Shown here piece by piece: positions 26,045 through 38,762 of a DNA stretch of 64,000 bases; the stretch's first letter is position 1; every line of letters starts with the position of its first letter. The stretch spans positions 4,577,141 to 4,641,140 of the forward strand of contig NZ_CP016499.1 of assembly GCF_001713475.1 (NCBI RefSeq), in the 5' to 3' direction. The position numbers were made by a program, and so were the translations under genes. This DNA comes from Agrobacterium sp. RAC06. GTDB lineage: Bacteria; Pseudomonadota; Alphaproteobacteria; Rhizobiales; Rhizobiaceae. Under the pieces are notes generated by a model. It worked only from the letters and a program-made list of their open reading frames with translations. It was not told where the DNA came from and did not search any database.

Positions 26045-26902
26045 TTGCATTCGACATTCGTACTGACCGCCATCGCCATGCTGGCCTTCGCCGCCAATTC
26101 GCTTCTGGCGCGAGAAGCGCTGGGGACAGTGTCGATCGAGGCCGCAGGCTATACCGCTGTCCGGATCGTCTCCGGCGCGCTTGTGCTTTACGGCCTGATG
26201 CGACGCGGGCCGCTTCAGTCCGCATCGGTTGACAGACGCCTGCCGGGGGACTGGTGGGCGGCTGCGGCTCTTTTCGTTTATGCCATCGCATTCTCCGCGG
26301 CCTATCTTTCGCTTGGTGCTGCGACCGGGGCGCTGATCCTCTTTTCTTCCGTCCAGGCGAGCATGCTGGCCTTCGGACTTTTCAAGGGCGATCGGCCAAG
26401 CCTGAGGGAGGTGATCGGGTTTGCGATCGCTTTCGGCGCCTTCGTCTATCTCATCCTGCCCGGCGTGGGACGACCGGATCTCGTTGGCAGCCTGTTGATG
26501 ATCGCCTCGGGCATGGCCTGGGCTGTCTATACGCTGCGCGGTCGAGGCTCACGCGATCCGATCGGCGAGACCGCCGGCAATTTTGTACGAGCTTCCGTGT
26601 TCTGTCTGCCGCTGGCGGGTTTTGCGCTGCTTTACGAGACGGCGACGCTCGCGGGCATCCTTCTTGCACTCGGCTCTGGCATCGTTGCCTCCGGCCTAGG
26701 CTATTCCATCTGGTACAGGGCGTTGCGCGGGCTCACCACCTTCCAGGCGGCGCTCATTCAGCTGTCCGTCCCGGTGATTGCGGCGCTCGGTGCCATCCTT
26801 TTCCTCAATGAGAGGCTGACGCTGCATTTTGTCGTGGCGGCAGCTTTCGTCATTGGCGGCATCGCCTTCGCCATCCTCGCCAAGCAGAAGCGGCAGGCCT
26901 GA
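26045..26902 (+). CDS. EamA/DMT-family transporter (RhaT-like)
   Basis: 285 aa with ten predicted helices in two EamA repeats: MLAFAANSLLAREALG in the first, SLLMIASGMAWAVYTLRGRG in the second, ending in a short Lys/Gln/Arg tail. Members export amino acids, metabolites or drugs through the inner membrane. The start is probably TTG 26045, because AGGAGGGG lies 8 bases upstream; the frame extends upstream without a ribosome-binding site. Substrate unknown. It converges with a small membrane-protein gene. Confidence 0.83.
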   Translation: MHSTFVLTAIAMLAFAANSLLAREALGTVSIEAAGYTAVRIVSGALVLYGLMRRGPLQSASVDRRLPGDWWAAAALFVYAIAFSAAYLSLGAATGALILFSSVQASMLAFGLFKGDRPSLREVIGFAIAFGAFVYLILPGVGRPDLVGSLLMIASGMAWAVYTLRGRGSRDPIGETAGNFVRASVFCLPLAGFALLYETATLAGILLALGSGIVASGLGYSIWYRALRGLTTFQAALIQLSVPVIAALGAILFLNERLTLHFVVAAAFVIGGIAFAILAKQKRQA

Positions 26903-26923
26903 ACGCGTCGAGATTCGGCTTGG

Positions 26924-27109
26924 TTAGTTGAAGAATGCGAGCAATCCCGAAATGACCGTTGCCCCACCGATGGGCGCGATGAACAGCAGGATGATGTTTA
27001 ACCCGACGATCCAGGCCAGCGCCTTCTGCTGGCGCGGTGTCAGTGGCTGCGGCCCCCGGCTCGGTGGTGGCTCTGGCGGCGGCGTGTAATTCTTGAGATC
27101 GAGAAACAT
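26924..27109 (-). CDS. Conserved small membrane protein, 61 aa
   Basis: MFLDLKNYTPPPEPPPSRGP, a proline-rich cytoplasmic N-terminus, is followed by one hydrophobic helix (about 33-58, IVGLNIILLFIAPIGGATVI). Rhizobial genomes carry short proteins of this layout. Function unknown. Confidence 0.62.
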   Translation of the reverse strand: MFLDLKNYTPPPEPPPSRGPQPLTPRQQKALAWIVGLNIILLFIAPIGGATVISGLLAFFN

Positions 27110-27233
27110 GACGGGAAGCCTGCCTCCGGTGCCGGACCACTATCATCAACCGGATAATAGATAGGCGGCAGTCACGCTTTTCCAGCGTTGACTTCGTCCT
27201 TAAAGCAAAGATTATCCTGATATCTTCAAGGGC

Positions 27234-27428
27234 TCAAGCAGCATCTTCGAGTGCAGCGGCCGGCAGATTGGCGCGTGCATTGAGCACTTCGAGACCGACG
27301 ATCCGACCATCGCGGTCGTAGTCAAGCATGATGCCTTCGGAGACCTCTTCGCTCTCCAGGACGGCCTCCGTGGAAAAACGAATATAGGCAGCGTCGGCAG
27401 CTGCATCATATTCCAGTCTGGGCTTCAT
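27234..27428 (-). CDS. DUF2283 domain protein, likely antitoxin-like partner
   Basis: 64 aa. It matches the DUF2283 pattern: YDAAADAAYIRFSTEAVLES then GIMLDYDRDGRIVGLEVLNA. Its ATG overlaps the stop of the DUF4258 gene by 4 bases, so both are coupled. DUF4258/DUF2283 pairs occur widely as toxin-antitoxin-like modules; activity here is inferred. Confidence 0.85.
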   Translation of the reverse strand: MKPRLEYDAAADAAYIRFSTEAVLESEEVSEGIMLDYDRDGRIVGLEVLNARANLPAAALEDAA

Positions 27429-27682
27429 CTCGGCATCCGTGCGTTGCGATCGAGAAACGCCGTTATGATACGGATTTCTGTTTCGCTTTCCAAGCAGATT
27501 ACCCGCAAGATGCGGTCTTCGCGTTCAGGAATACGGCCAAATCGTCGTTCCGTCGGTAGGCCTGATGGATCGCTTTCAGACCAATCTGGATTGCGAACCG
27601 TTCGCTCTATCCAGTCGAATTCGAGTTGCCGCTCCAATATCACCGTTTTTGCGTGCGCGGTGAAGTGGAGCGGCTTGCTCAT
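27425..27682 (-). CDS. DUF4258 domain protein, likely toxin-like partner
   Basis: 85 aa. It matches DUF4258: FTAHAKTVILERQLEFDWIE, RTVRNPDW, then RFGRIPEREDRILRVI. The fold is thought related to RelE-type or BrnT-type small nucleases. It lies 10 bases after the carB stop on the same strand, so it may be read through from carB. The DUF2283 gene overlaps its end by 4 bases. Confidence 0.8.
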   Translation of the reverse strand: MSKPLHFTAHAKTVILERQLEFDWIERTVRNPDWSESDPSGLPTERRFGRIPEREDRILRVICLESETEIRIITAFLDRNARMPR

Positions 27683-27692
27683 TTCGTGCGCC

Positions 27693-30600
27693 TCAGAAGT
27701 AGCTCTGAAGCGGGCGAACCTCGAGCTGGCCGCTCTTCAGCGCCCGGATGGCTTCGGCGGCCGCCAGGGCTCCTGCCATGGTCGTGTAGTAGGGCACCTT
27801 CTGCATCAGGGCGGCGCGGCGAAGCGACTTCGAGTCCGAGATCGCCTTGTTGCCGTCGGTCGTGTTGATGACCAGCTGGACCTGACGGTTGCGGATCGCG
27901 TCCTCGATATGTGGACGTCCCTCAAGCACCTTGTTGATCTTGATCGCGTCGATGCCGTTTTCGGCGAGGAAGCGCTGCGTGCCGCCCGTTGCCATGACCT
28001 TGAAGCCGATCTGGGTGAGGATCTGGATCGCGGGCAGGACGCGGGCCTTGTCCTCGTCGCGGACCGAGACGAAGACCGTGCCATCTCGCGGCAGTTCGAC
28101 GGATGCTCCGAGCTGGCTCTTGGCGAAGGCGAGCGCAAAGTCCGTGTCGAGGCCGATGACTTCGCCGGTCGAGCGCATTTCCGGTCCAAGCAGCGTGTCG
28201 ACGCCGGGGAAGCGCGCGAACGGGAAGACGGCTTCCTTGACTGCGATGTGCTTCAGGTTGCGCGGATCGGGCTTTTCGCCATAAGCGGCGATCGCGTCGT
28301 CGAGCTTTTCGCCGGTCATGATGCGGGCGGCGATCTTCGCGATCGGGGCGCCGATGGTCTTGGCTACGAAGGGCACCGTGCGCGAGGCGCGCGGGTTCAC
28401 TTCGAGAACGTAGATCACGTCGTCCTTTATGGCGTACTGGACATTCATCAGGCCGCCGACATTGAGCGCCTTGGCCATGGCGGCCGTCTGGCGTTCCAGC
28501 TCGTCGAGCGTTGCCTTGGAGAGCGAACGCGAGGGCAGCGAGCAGGCGCTATCGCCCGAATGGATGCCGGCTTCCTCGATATGCTCCATGATGCCGGAGA
28601 CGAAGACATTCTCGCCGTCGCAGAGTGCGTCGACGTCGACTTCGATGGCGTTGGTCAGGTAGCTGTCGAAAAGCAGCGGGTTCTTGCCAAGCAGGGTGTT
28701 GATCTGGCCGGTCTTGTCGTTCGGGTAGCGCTGCTTGATATCCTCTGGGACCAGACCCGGGACAGTGTCGAGCAGGTAAGACTGCAGCATCGATTCCGAA
28801 TGGATGATCTGCATGGCGCGGCCGCCGAGCACGTAAGACGGGCGCACGACCAGCGGGAAGCCGATTTCGGAGGCCACGAGGCGGGCCTGCTCGACCGAGT
28901 AGGCGATGCCATTGTTCGGCTGGTTGAGGTCGAGCTTCATCAGCAGCTTCTGGAAGCGGTCGCGGTCTTCGGCGAGGTCGATCATGTCGGGCGCGGTGCC
29001 GAGGATCGGGATGCCGTTCTTTTCCAGCGCTTCGGCAAGCTTCAGCGGGGTCTGGCCACCGAACTGGACGATGACGCCAACGACTTCACCCTTTTCCTGC
29101 TCTGCGCGCAGGATCTCGATCACGTCTTCGGCCGTCAGCGGCTCGAAATAGAGGCGATCGGAGGTGTCGTAGTCGGTCGACACGGTTTCCGGGTTGCAGT
29201 TGATCATGATCGCTTCGAACCCTGCATCCTTCAGGGCGAAAGCGGCATGGCAGCAGCAATAGTCGAACTCGATGCCCTGGCCGATACGGTTCGGGCCGCC
29301 GCCGAGGATGACGACCTTCTTGCGGTCAGAGACCTGGGCTTCCGAGCGCAGTTCGCCGACGAAAGGCGTCTCGTAGGTCGAATACATGTAAGCCGTCGGC
29401 GAGGCGAATTCGGCAGCGCAGGTGTCGATGCGCTTGAAGACCGGGCGGACGTTCAGCCCGTTGCGGAGTTCTGCGACTTCCTTCGGGCGCTTGCCCGACA
29501 GCGAGGCGAGGCGAGCGTCGGAGAAGCCCATGGCCTTCAGGGTGCGCAGGTTTTCGGCATGCTGCGGCAGGCCATGCTCGCGAACACGGGCTTCCATGTC
29601 GGTGATCGCCTTGAACTGGGCGATGAACCACGGATCGATCTTGCAGCCTTCGTGGACTTCTTCCGGCGACATGCCGAGGCGAAGGGCCTGGGCAACCATG
29701 CGCAGACGGTCGGGCGTCGGCGTGCCGATGGCGGCACGGATGGCGTTCTTGTCGTCGCCCTGACCAAGGCCCGGGATCTCGATCTCGTCGAGGCCGGTGA
29801 GACCCGTTTCGAGACCGCGCAGCGCCTTCTGCAGCGATTCGGCGAAGGTGCGGCCGATCGCCATGACTTCGCCGACCGACTTCATCGCGGTGGTCAGCGT
29901 CGGTTCGGCACCGGGGAATTTTTCGAATGCAAAACGCGGGATCTTGGTGACGACGTAGTCGATCGACGGCTCGAAGGAGGCCGGTGTCGCGCCGCCGGTG
30001 ATGTCGTTTTCGAGTTCGTCCAGCGTGTAGCCTACGGCGAGCTTGGCAGCGATCTTGGCAATCGGGAAGCCGGTGGCCTTCGAAGCAAGCGCCGACGAGC
30101 GCGAAACGCGCGGGTTCATTTCGATGACGACAAGGCGGCCATCGGCCGGGTTGACGGCGAACTGCACGTTCGAGCCGCCCGTCTCAACGCCGATCTCGCG
30201 CAGAACCGCGATCGAGGCGTTGCGCATGATCTGGTATTCCTTGTCCGTCAGCGTCAGCGCCGGTGCGACCGTGATGCTATCGCCGGTGTGCACGCCCATC
30301 GGATCGATGTTTTCGATCGAGCAGACGATGATGCAGTTGTCCGCCTTGTCGCGGACGACCTCCATTTCATACTCCTTCCAGCCGAGGACCGATTCTTCGA
30401 TCAGCACTTCGGTGGTGGGAGAGGCGTCGAGGCCGGAATTGATGATCTCGTAGAATTCCGAACGGTTATAGGCGATGCCGCCGCCGGTGCCGCCCATGGT
30501 GAAGGACGGGCGGATGATGGCGGGCAGGCCGACATGGTCGAGGGCCTGGGCGGCAATCGCCATGGCATGACCCATGTAGCGCTGCTTGCGGTCGGTCTCG

Positions 30601-31175
30601 CCAAGGTTCCACTGGTTCTCGAGCTCGTCGAGGGCCTTGTCGAGTTCGGCGCCCGACAGTTTCGCCTTCAGCTCGTTGCGGGCGGCTTCATGCGTCTTGC
30701 GGTCGGCGTCCTTGATCTCGGTTGCGTTGGCGAGCATCGACTTCGGGGTTTCCAGCCCGATGCGGGTCATGGCTTCGCGGAAGAGGGCGCGGTCTTCTGC
30801 CATGTCGATGGCGGCGGGCTTGGCGCCGATCATCTCGACATTGTAGCGGTCGAGCACGCCCATGCGCTTCAAGGAGAGCGCGGTGTTCAGCGCCGTCTGG
30901 CCGCCCATGGTCGGGAGCAGCGCATCGGGGCGCTCCTTGGCGATGATCTTGGCGACGACTTCAGGCGTGATCGGCTCGACGTAAGTGGCGTCGGCAAGAC
31001 CCGGATCGGTCATGATGGTCGCCGGGTTGGAATTCACCAGGATGACCCGGTATCCTTCTTCCTTCAGCGCCTTGACGGCCTGGGTGCCGGAATAGTCGAA
31101 CTCACATGCCTGGCCGATGACAATCGGCCCCGCGCCGATGATGAGGATGGACTTGATGTCTTGGCGCTTGGGCAT
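27693..31175 (-). CDS. carB: Carbamoyl-phosphate synthase large subunit
   Basis: 1160 aa, slightly longer than the 1070-1080 aa of enteric CarB, as usual for rhizobia (extra segments in the first half). Two ATP-grasp modules are visible (about 130-400 and 660-870), each with an IIRPSF or VVRPSY motif. The C-terminal MGS-like allosteric domain (about 1010-1140) ends near [20 protein letters not shown]. With CarA it makes carbamoyl phosphate from glutamine, bicarbonate and two ATP for pyrimidine and arginine synthesis. GGATAGAG lies 4-11 bases before the ATG. carA is 13 kb away. Confidence 0.97.
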   Translation of the reverse strand: MPKRQDIKSILIIGAGPIVIGQACEFDYSGTQAVKALKEEGYRVILVNSNPATIMTDPGLADATYVEPITPEVVAKIIAKERPDALLPTMGGQTALNTALSLKRMGVLDRYNVEMIGAKPAAIDMAEDRALFREAMTRIGLETPKSMLANATEIKDADRKTHEAARNELKAKLSGAELDKALDELENQWNLGETDRKQRYMGHAMAIAAQALDHVGLPAIIRPSFTMGGTGGGIAYNRSEFYEIINSGLDASPTTEVLIEESVLGWKEYEMEVVRDKADNCIIVCSIENIDPMGVHTGDSITVAPALTLTDKEYQIMRNASIAVLREIGVETGGSNVQFAVNPADGRLVVIEMNPRVSRSSALASKATGFPIAKIAAKLAVGYTLDELENDITGGATPASFEPSIDYVVTKIPRFAFEKFPGAEPTLTTAMKSVGEVMAIGRTFAESLQKALRGLETGLTGLDEIEIPGLGQGDDKNAIRAAIGTPTPDRLRMVAQALRLGMSPEEVHEGCKIDPWFIAQFKAITDMEARVREHGLPQHAENLRTLKAMGFSDARLASLSGKRPKEVAELRNGLNVRPVFKRIDTCAAEFASPTAYMYSTYETPFVGELRSEAQVSDRKKVVILGGGPNRIGQGIEFDYCCCHAAFALKDAGFEAIMINCNPETVSTDYDTSDRLYFEPLTAEDVIEILRAEQEKGEVVGVIVQFGGQTPLKLAEALEKNGIPILGTAPDMIDLAEDRDRFQKLLMKLDLNQPNNGIAYSVEQARLVASEIGFPLVVRPSYVLGGRAMQIIHSESMLQSYLLDTVPGLVPEDIKQRYPNDKTGQINTLLGKNPLLFDSYLTNAIEVDVDALCDGENVFVSGIMEHIEEAGIHSGDSACSLPSRSLSKATLDELERQTAAMAKALNVGGLMNVQYAIKDDVIYVLEVNPRASRTVPFVAKTIGAPIAKIAARIMTGEKLDDAIAAYGEKPDPRNLKHIAVKEAVFPFARFPGVDTLLGPEMRSTGEVIGLDTDFALAFAKSQLGASVELPRDGTVFVSVRDEDKARVLPAIQILTQIGFKVMATGGTQRFLAENGIDAIKINKVLEGRPHIEDAIRNRQVQLVINTTDGNKAISDSKSLRRAALMQKVPYYTTMAGALAAAEAIRALKSGQLEVRPLQSYF

Positions 31176-31463
31176 GGGCTCTATCCGTTCTTTGACCTGC
31201 GCGAAAAACCGGCCTGGGTGAGGGAGGTCACCGGCCGGGCGCAGAGAGATGGTCTTTTCAGGCTAGAAGCGGCTTATAGGGAAATGTTGGCCGGGAAGGA
31301 ACCCCGAAATTGACGATTCCGACAGGAAATCGCGTCGCTGTCCGAATGGCGTTGGCGAGACTCGATCAGCGTGCGGCGAAGGGGCATCACGACCGGTCCC
31401 GCGTAGGCGCCTGACGCGCCGTCGATTACGGAATTTTCAGCAAAAGAATGCTTATCATTGCTG

Positions 31464-32558
31464 ATGATTTCAGCTCCTGAGAATACCACTGTCAAAAGCC
31501 GCCTACTCGCTCTTTGGCGAGAAATGCTGGCGCATATGCGCTGCGATGGTGCCGTGTATGCTTGCGTGGCAATTTACACGCTCATCTGCTTCGGAGTGCT
31601 GCAGTTTTACGGCCGTTGGGACCAGTCGTCCCACACTCTCTATTTCGTACAATGGCCGCTACTTTTTCTCTGGTTCATGCCGATGATGGCGATCACGTTC
31701 GATCTTGTCTGGGGGATCCATCGGTTTGGCGGCAACCGGGGCCGCGCCTATCGGCGCTTCTTCGGGGCGAAGCGGCTCGCCAGGCTGTTTGCAGGGATGG
31801 TTCTGCTCATGGCCCTGATGATCTTTCAAGGAAGCTTCACTTCTCTCAAGAACATGCTGCCGATTCTGGCTGACGGCTTCCGCTACGACACGCTGCATGC
31901 CGACATCGACCGCTATATCCATTTTGGCTACGACCCTTGGCGACTGCTCTATCCACTGGCAGGCCACCCCATCGTCCTGGCGATCCTTGAATGGAACTAC
32001 AGCGTCCTATGGTTCGTGATCTGCTTTGCATCGCTGTTCTTCGTCGCCACCTCGGCCTGGGCAGACGGTATCCGGACTAGATACATGCTGATGTTCATGT
32101 TCGTATGGGTTTTTTGCGGCAATGTGCTGGCCGGTTTGTTCCTGTCTGCGGGCCCCGCCTTCTACGGGGAAGTTACCGGCGACGATTCCCGCTTCGCAGA
32201 CCAATTGGCATTCCTCGCAGACGGCCAGGCTCGGTCGTTCCAGCTCTATCTGTGGCGGATCTATGAAAACGGGAGCGCCGGCTTTGGTTCGGGGATCTCG
32301 GCATTTCCGAGCGTGCATGTGGGGTTGATCACGATGAACGCACTATTCCTGTCGGATCGTTTTCCGAAGCTGGCTTGGCTGGCGGCCGCTTACACCATGC
32401 TGATTGTCGTAAGTTCGGTCTATCTCGGCTGGCATTATGCCATCGATGGTTACGTGTCGGTCGTGGTGGTCGCGCTCGCCCATGGGTTACTGAAAAGCTG
32501 GGAAGCCCGTAGTCAGTTCCGATCCCCGCAAGCCGTGCTGATCGACGGAAAAGATTGA
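31464..32558 (+). CDS. PAP2-superfamily membrane phosphatase/transferase, AUR1-like
   Basis: 364 aa with about eight hydrophobic helices. The phosphatase-superfamily motifs are FPSVHVG (about 278-284) and WHYAIDGY (about 321-328), in the arrangement of the fungal inositol phosphorylceramide synthase AUR1 and the bacterial PAP2_3 family. Active-site His residues face the periplasm and transfer a phosphate or phospho-headgroup on lipids. A TTG six bases upstream (31458) is an alternative start; neither has a good ribosome-binding site. Substrate (phosphatidate, sphingolipid or other) is open. Confidence 0.78.
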   Translation: MISAPENTTVKSRLLALWREMLAHMRCDGAVYACVAIYTLICFGVLQFYGRWDQSSHTLYFVQWPLLFLWFMPMMAITFDLVWGIHRFGGNRGRAYRRFFGAKRLARLFAGMVLLMALMIFQGSFTSLKNMLPILADGFRYDTLHADIDRYIHFGYDPWRLLYPLAGHPIVLAILEWNYSVLWFVICFASLFFVATSAWADGIRTRYMLMFMFVWVFCGNVLAGLFLSAGPAFYGEVTGDDSRFADQLAFLADGQARSFQLYLWRIYENGSAGFGSGISAFPSVHVGLITMNALFLSDRFPKLAWLAAAYTMLIVVSSVYLGWHYAIDGYVSVVVVALAHGLLKSWEARSQFRSPQAVLIDGKD

Positions 32559-32678
32559 GCTGAGTTTATGCACTCGAGGAGCGCTGGCGGAACAATCGTT
32601 GAGGCTCGCAGTCGCAATCGTCATACTCCGTTTGCAGCCGATTGCTAATCGCAATGGCATCCATAACCAGAGGATGCC

Positions 32679-33407
32679 ATGTCGACCCACGTTTTCTCAG
32701 ATCTTCCCGACCGTCTTGTTCCTTTCGCCCGCAATCTGATGTCGGGCCCGATCCCCCATCTCGGGCAACGCTACGACACCGCCGGCACCTTCCTTCGCGA
32801 ACGCGGCAACACCGTCGTGTGCCACCTCTTCGAGGGGTCCGAAGCGGCGGCTGCGATCACCGATGCACGTTCGCGGTTCACGCAGATGCCCGGTGCCGAC
32901 AAGCTCGCCTTCACGGCCGCCTCCAGCCTGCACATGACCCTCTTTCAGGGGATCATCGAGACGCGGCGGGCGCTGCCCTACTGGCCGTCAGACGTGCCGG
33001 TGGAAACGCCAGTCGACGACATGACGGGGCTCTTCATCGATCGCCTGGCGCGCTTCGAGCCAGGTGACACCTTCGCCGTGGAGGTGACGCATGCCACCCC
33101 GAATGGCCTGACGCTTGATGGTGTGACGGAACGCGACCGGGCAATCCTGAAAGACTGGCGGAACCGCCTGGCGGATCTGCTCGGCTACCGGCATCCGGAT
33201 CACGAGACCTATGTCTTCCACATCACCTTCGCCTACATGATCGAGCGCTTCGACGATCAGACCATGGCGGCCTGGGTGCCGTTTCTCGACGAAGTCACAA
33301 CGCAGATCCGTCGGCGCGCGCCGGTGATCGAGCTTAGGGCACCGGCATTCTGTGCCTTCGACGACATGAACCACTTTGAAGAGCTTCTCGTCTTCGAGCC
33401 GAAGTGA
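32679..33407 (+). CDS. DUF1868 protein, 2H phosphoesterase fold
   Basis: 242 aa. Two HxT motifs, H85-M-T87 (LHMTL) and H181-I-T183 (FHITF), are the catalytic signature of the 2H phosphoesterase superfamily, to which DUF1868 belongs. Such enzymes open 2',3'-cyclic phosphates or act on RNA ends and nucleotide cofactors. AGAGGA lies 5 bases before ATG. It is cytoplasmic. Substrate is unknown. Confidence 0.82.
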   Translation: MSTHVFSDLPDRLVPFARNLMSGPIPHLGQRYDTAGTFLRERGNTVVCHLFEGSEAAAAITDARSRFTQMPGADKLAFTAASSLHMTLFQGIIETRRALPYWPSDVPVETPVDDMTGLFIDRLARFEPGDTFAVEVTHATPNGLTLDGVTERDRAILKDWRNRLADLLGYRHPDHETYVFHITFAYMIERFDDQTMAAWVPFLDEVTTQIRRRAPVIELRAPAFCAFDDMNHFEELLVFEPK

Positions 33408-33427
33408 ACCGCAAAGCGGAAACGAAA

Positions 33428-33449
33428 ATGGCGGGCCGGAGCCCGCCAT
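33428..33449. terminator. Bidirectional hairpin
   Basis: A 9-bp stem ATGGCGGGC/GCCCGCCAT (33428-33436, 33441-33449) with a CGGA loop, between the convergent DUF1868 and MCP genes. T-rich tails are weak. Confidence 0.6.
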
Positions 33450-33476
33450 CCCTTGCATCAGGACGAGCCTGCGCGA

Positions 33477-35936
<2,460 letters not shown>

Positions 35937-36062
35937 TTACCCCTGCATGGTTAAGTAGGTGTTTATATTCGGGTGGGCCGCTAGATCCGATCTTGCTTGA
36001 TCGGCGTGTGGTTTGACCGGAAGGTGAGGGCCATCAAACGAGTCGGCAGTGGGGGAGTGAAA

Positions 36063-37547
36063 GTGTTCAGGGAGTATGCTGACTTCGACGGATTGGCGCT
36101 GGCCGACCTGATCAAGCGCAAAGAGGTTTCGGCTGGCGAGGTGCTTGAGGCGGCGGTAACGCGGATCGAGACGGTCAATCCGGAGCTGAATGCGGTTGTC
36201 CGACCGCTTTTCGATCGGGCGCAGCAGCGGGTCGCGAAGGGATTGCCGGACGGCCCGTTTTCCGGTGTTCCGTTTCTGGTGAAGGACCTCCTGGCGCAGA
36301 TTGACGGTGTGCCGACGGGCAATGGCAATCGGCTCTGGGCAACGCGGGTCGCAGAGGGCAATAGCGAATTGGTGAGCCGATGGGAGACGGCCGGCCTCGT
36401 CATCGCCGGGCGCACCAACACGCCTGAGTTTGGCCTGACACCCTATACCGAACCAGGCGCCAATGGCCCGACACGCAATCCCTGGGATCTCACGCGCACC
36501 CCAGGCGGCTCATCGGGCGGATCGGGTGCGGCGGTAGCCTCCGGCATGGTGCCGATTGCGTCGGGTGGCGACGGGGGCGGGTCTATCCGCATCCCGGCGT
36601 CTGCCTGTGGCGTCTTCGGCATGAAGCCGACGCGCGGACGAACACCGGCCGGACCCTTCATCGGCGAGGCCTGGTCCGGTTTTGCCATCGAGCATGTGCT
36701 GACGCGCTCGGTGCGCGACAGCGCCGCTGTCCTTGACGCGACGCATGGAGCGGATCGCGGTTCGCCTCATCCGCTGCCGCCGCAGGAAGGCACATTCCTG
36801 GATGCCTGCCAGCGCGCGCCCGGAAAGCTGAAGATCGCGGTGTCGCGCCAGCCGATGCTCGGCAAGGCCGTGGCGCCGGAGGTGGTGGCTGCCTTCAATG
36901 ATACGGTGAAGCTTCTGGCCGATCTCGGTCACGAGGTGATCGAGGCGGCGCCTCCTGTGGAGCGCGACGCCTTTTCCATGGCCTTCCTGACGGCTCTTGC
37001 CGGGGAGCTGCGCGCCGACATCGAGTTCACGGCGAAGACCTTCGGGGTAAAGATCCGTCCCGGCGACTACGATGCGTCCTCCTTTGGCATGGGGCTCCTC
37101 GGAGAGGGTTTCACCGCGTCTGACTTGATCACCGCGCATCGCTATCTCACGCTGTCGGCCCGCTCCATCCTCGGTTTCTTCGAGGATGTCGACGTACTGA
37201 TGACACCGGTGCTGTCGACCTTGCCGGTCAAGATCGGTGCCCTGCAGCCGAGTGCCGTGGAGAAGAAACTCTTGACGGTACTCGGCTATGTCGGCGGCGG
37301 CAGGCTGTTGAAGAAGCTCGGGATTGCCGAGCAGCTGGCTGCCCAGACCTTCGAGTTCATTCCCTGGACACCTGTCTTCAACGTCACCGGCCAGCCGGCC
37401 ATGTCGGTTCCAACGGGCTGGTCGCCCGAGGGCTTGCCGATCGGGATGCAGTTCGTCGGTCGTTTCGCCGACGAAGACACGCTGTTTGCGCTTGCCGGCC
37501 AGCTCGAGCAGGCGGCACCCTGGAAGGACAGACGCCCGCCGCTCTGA
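36063..37547 (+). CDS. Amidase (amidase-signature family)
   Basis: 494 aa. The Ser-cisSer-Lys triad is visible as K74 (VPFLVKD), S150/S151 (PGGSSGGS) and S174 ([10 protein letters not shown]). These enzymes hydrolyse amide bonds in the cytoplasm; substrate range is wide and cannot be read from sequence. The preferred start is GTG 36063, with GGGGGAG 5 bases upstream. It converges closely (9 bases) with the zinc dehydrogenase gene. Confidence 0.9.
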   Translation: MFREYADFDGLALADLIKRKEVSAGEVLEAAVTRIETVNPELNAVVRPLFDRAQQRVAKGLPDGPFSGVPFLVKDLLAQIDGVPTGNGNRLWATRVAEGNSELVSRWETAGLVIAGRTNTPEFGLTPYTEPGANGPTRNPWDLTRTPGGSSGGSGAAVASGMVPIASGGDGGGSIRIPASACGVFGMKPTRGRTPAGPFIGEAWSGFAIEHVLTRSVRDSAAVLDATHGADRGSPHPLPPQEGTFLDACQRAPGKLKIAVSRQPMLGKAVAPEVVAAFNDTVKLLADLGHEVIEAAPPVERDAFSMAFLTALAGELRADIEFTAKTFGVKIRPGDYDASSFGMGLLGEGFTASDLITAHRYLTLSARSILGFFEDVDVLMTPVLSTLPVKIGALQPSAVEKKLLTVLGYVGGGRLLKKLGIAEQLAAQTFEFIPWTPVFNVTGQPAMSVPTGWSPEGLPIGMQFVGRFADEDTLFALAGQLEQAAPWKDRRPPL

Positions 37548-37556
37548 CCGCCCCGC

Positions 37557-38582
37557 TTACAGGCCGGGCACGACGAGCACCTTGACCTCGCCCGGTTGCG
37601 GCGGATTGCTGACCACATCGGGCGCATCGTCGAGCGAGACCTTACGCGAGATCAGCTTCTCGACCTCGATTTTGCCCGAGGCGATCAGGTCGGCTGCGCG
37701 GCGGTGGGTGAAGGGGTTCAAGAAGGAGGTGACCAGCTTGACCTCGCGGAAGAGCAGGTCGAAGGGCTCGATCGCCACTTTTTCCCCTTGCGCCATCACA
37801 CCGAGGATGACGGCGGTGCCCCCCGGACGGACGAGCTTCGTCGCCTGAATGACCGTTTCGCCGACGCCTGCGCATTCGAGGACAACGTCCACGCCGCCGG
37901 GAACGAGACCGGTCTCGCCGGAGATCTGCATGACGACACCGCCTGCGGCAGGGTCGACGCTGGCGGTTGCGCCGAGCTCTTCGGCGAGCTTGCGGCGTGC
38001 GGCCTGACGGGTCACGAGGATGACCGTGGCTGCGCCTGCCAAGCGGGCGAGCTGTACCGTGAGGAGGCCGATGACGCCACCGCCGAGCACGACAACAGAA
38101 GAGCCGGCCTTGATCTCGGCGAGATCGATGCCGTGCAGGCAGCATGCAAGCGGTTCACAAAAGGCGCCGTGCATCGGGTCGAGGTCTGGCGGCAGGAGAA
38201 AGGCCTGACGGTGTGGAACGACCACATAGTCGGCGAAACCGCCATCGCGGTGAATGCCGATGGCTCTGAGGTTCCGGCAGAGATTTACCCGGCCGTTGAC
38301 GCAGTGGCTGCAGCGACCGCAGGCGATGTTCGGGTCCCCCGTGATGCGATCACCGAGTTTGAAGCCGGTGACGGCGCTGCCGATCTCTTCGACAATGCCG
38401 CTGAATTCGTGGCCGAGGGTGACCGGTGGCGTGCAGGGGAATTCACCGTGGTAGAGATGCCGGTCGGTGCCGCAGACGCCGCAGGCTTCGACGCGCACCA
38501 AGATATCATCCGGTCCGGCCTTTGGCTTTTCCACCTCCCGTGTGAAAAGCTGGCCCGTCGCCTCCAGTCGCATCGCCTTCAT
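37557..38582 (-). CDS. Zinc-dependent medium-chain alcohol/polyol dehydrogenase
   Basis: 341 aa. Catalytic zinc ligands: C37 (CGVCGTD), H58 and E59 (GHE). Structural zinc cysteines are C88, C91, C94 and C102. The NAD-binding Rossmann motif is GGGVIG (about 168-173). The sequence resembles sorbitol/xylitol-type dehydrogenases. It lacks context to name the substrate. The 180-base gap before it (to the GST gene) holds both promoters. Confidence 0.88.
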   Translation of the reverse strand: MKAMRLEATGQLFTREVEKPKAGPDDILVRVEACGVCGTDRHLYHGEFPCTPPVTLGHEFSGIVEEIGSAVTGFKLGDRITGDPNIACGRCSHCVNGRVNLCRNLRAIGIHRDGGFADYVVVPHRQAFLLPPDLDPMHGAFCEPLACCLHGIDLAEIKAGSSVVVLGGGVIGLLTVQLARLAGAATVILVTRQAARRKLAEELGATASVDPAAGGVVMQISGETGLVPGGVDVVLECAGVGETVIQATKLVRPGGTAVILGVMAQGEKVAIEPFDLLFREVKLVTSFLNPFTHRRAADLIASGKIEVEKLISRKVSLDDAPDVVSNPPQPGEVKVLVVPGL

Positions 38583-38762
38583 CAGTCACTCCTCCCAAAG
38601 TATTGTCTGCCTTTGCAGATTTGCATGCAGGATCAGGGCTGCCAAGCCGTCAGCGCGTGCGATCTGTCTTCCCATCACCGACAAAGTTGAGCTGTCAGCC
38701 TCGACGGCGGTCGGGCTGGTCGCTAGACAGTTCAAGCAACGACAATCAAAGGGCCGTCTCTG

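Noticed and set aside
27444..31313. A 1289-codon open frame on the plus strand
   Set aside because: It is the antisense of carB, created by the G/C-rich codon pattern; it has no ribosome-binding site or family resemblance, whereas carB is unmistakable.
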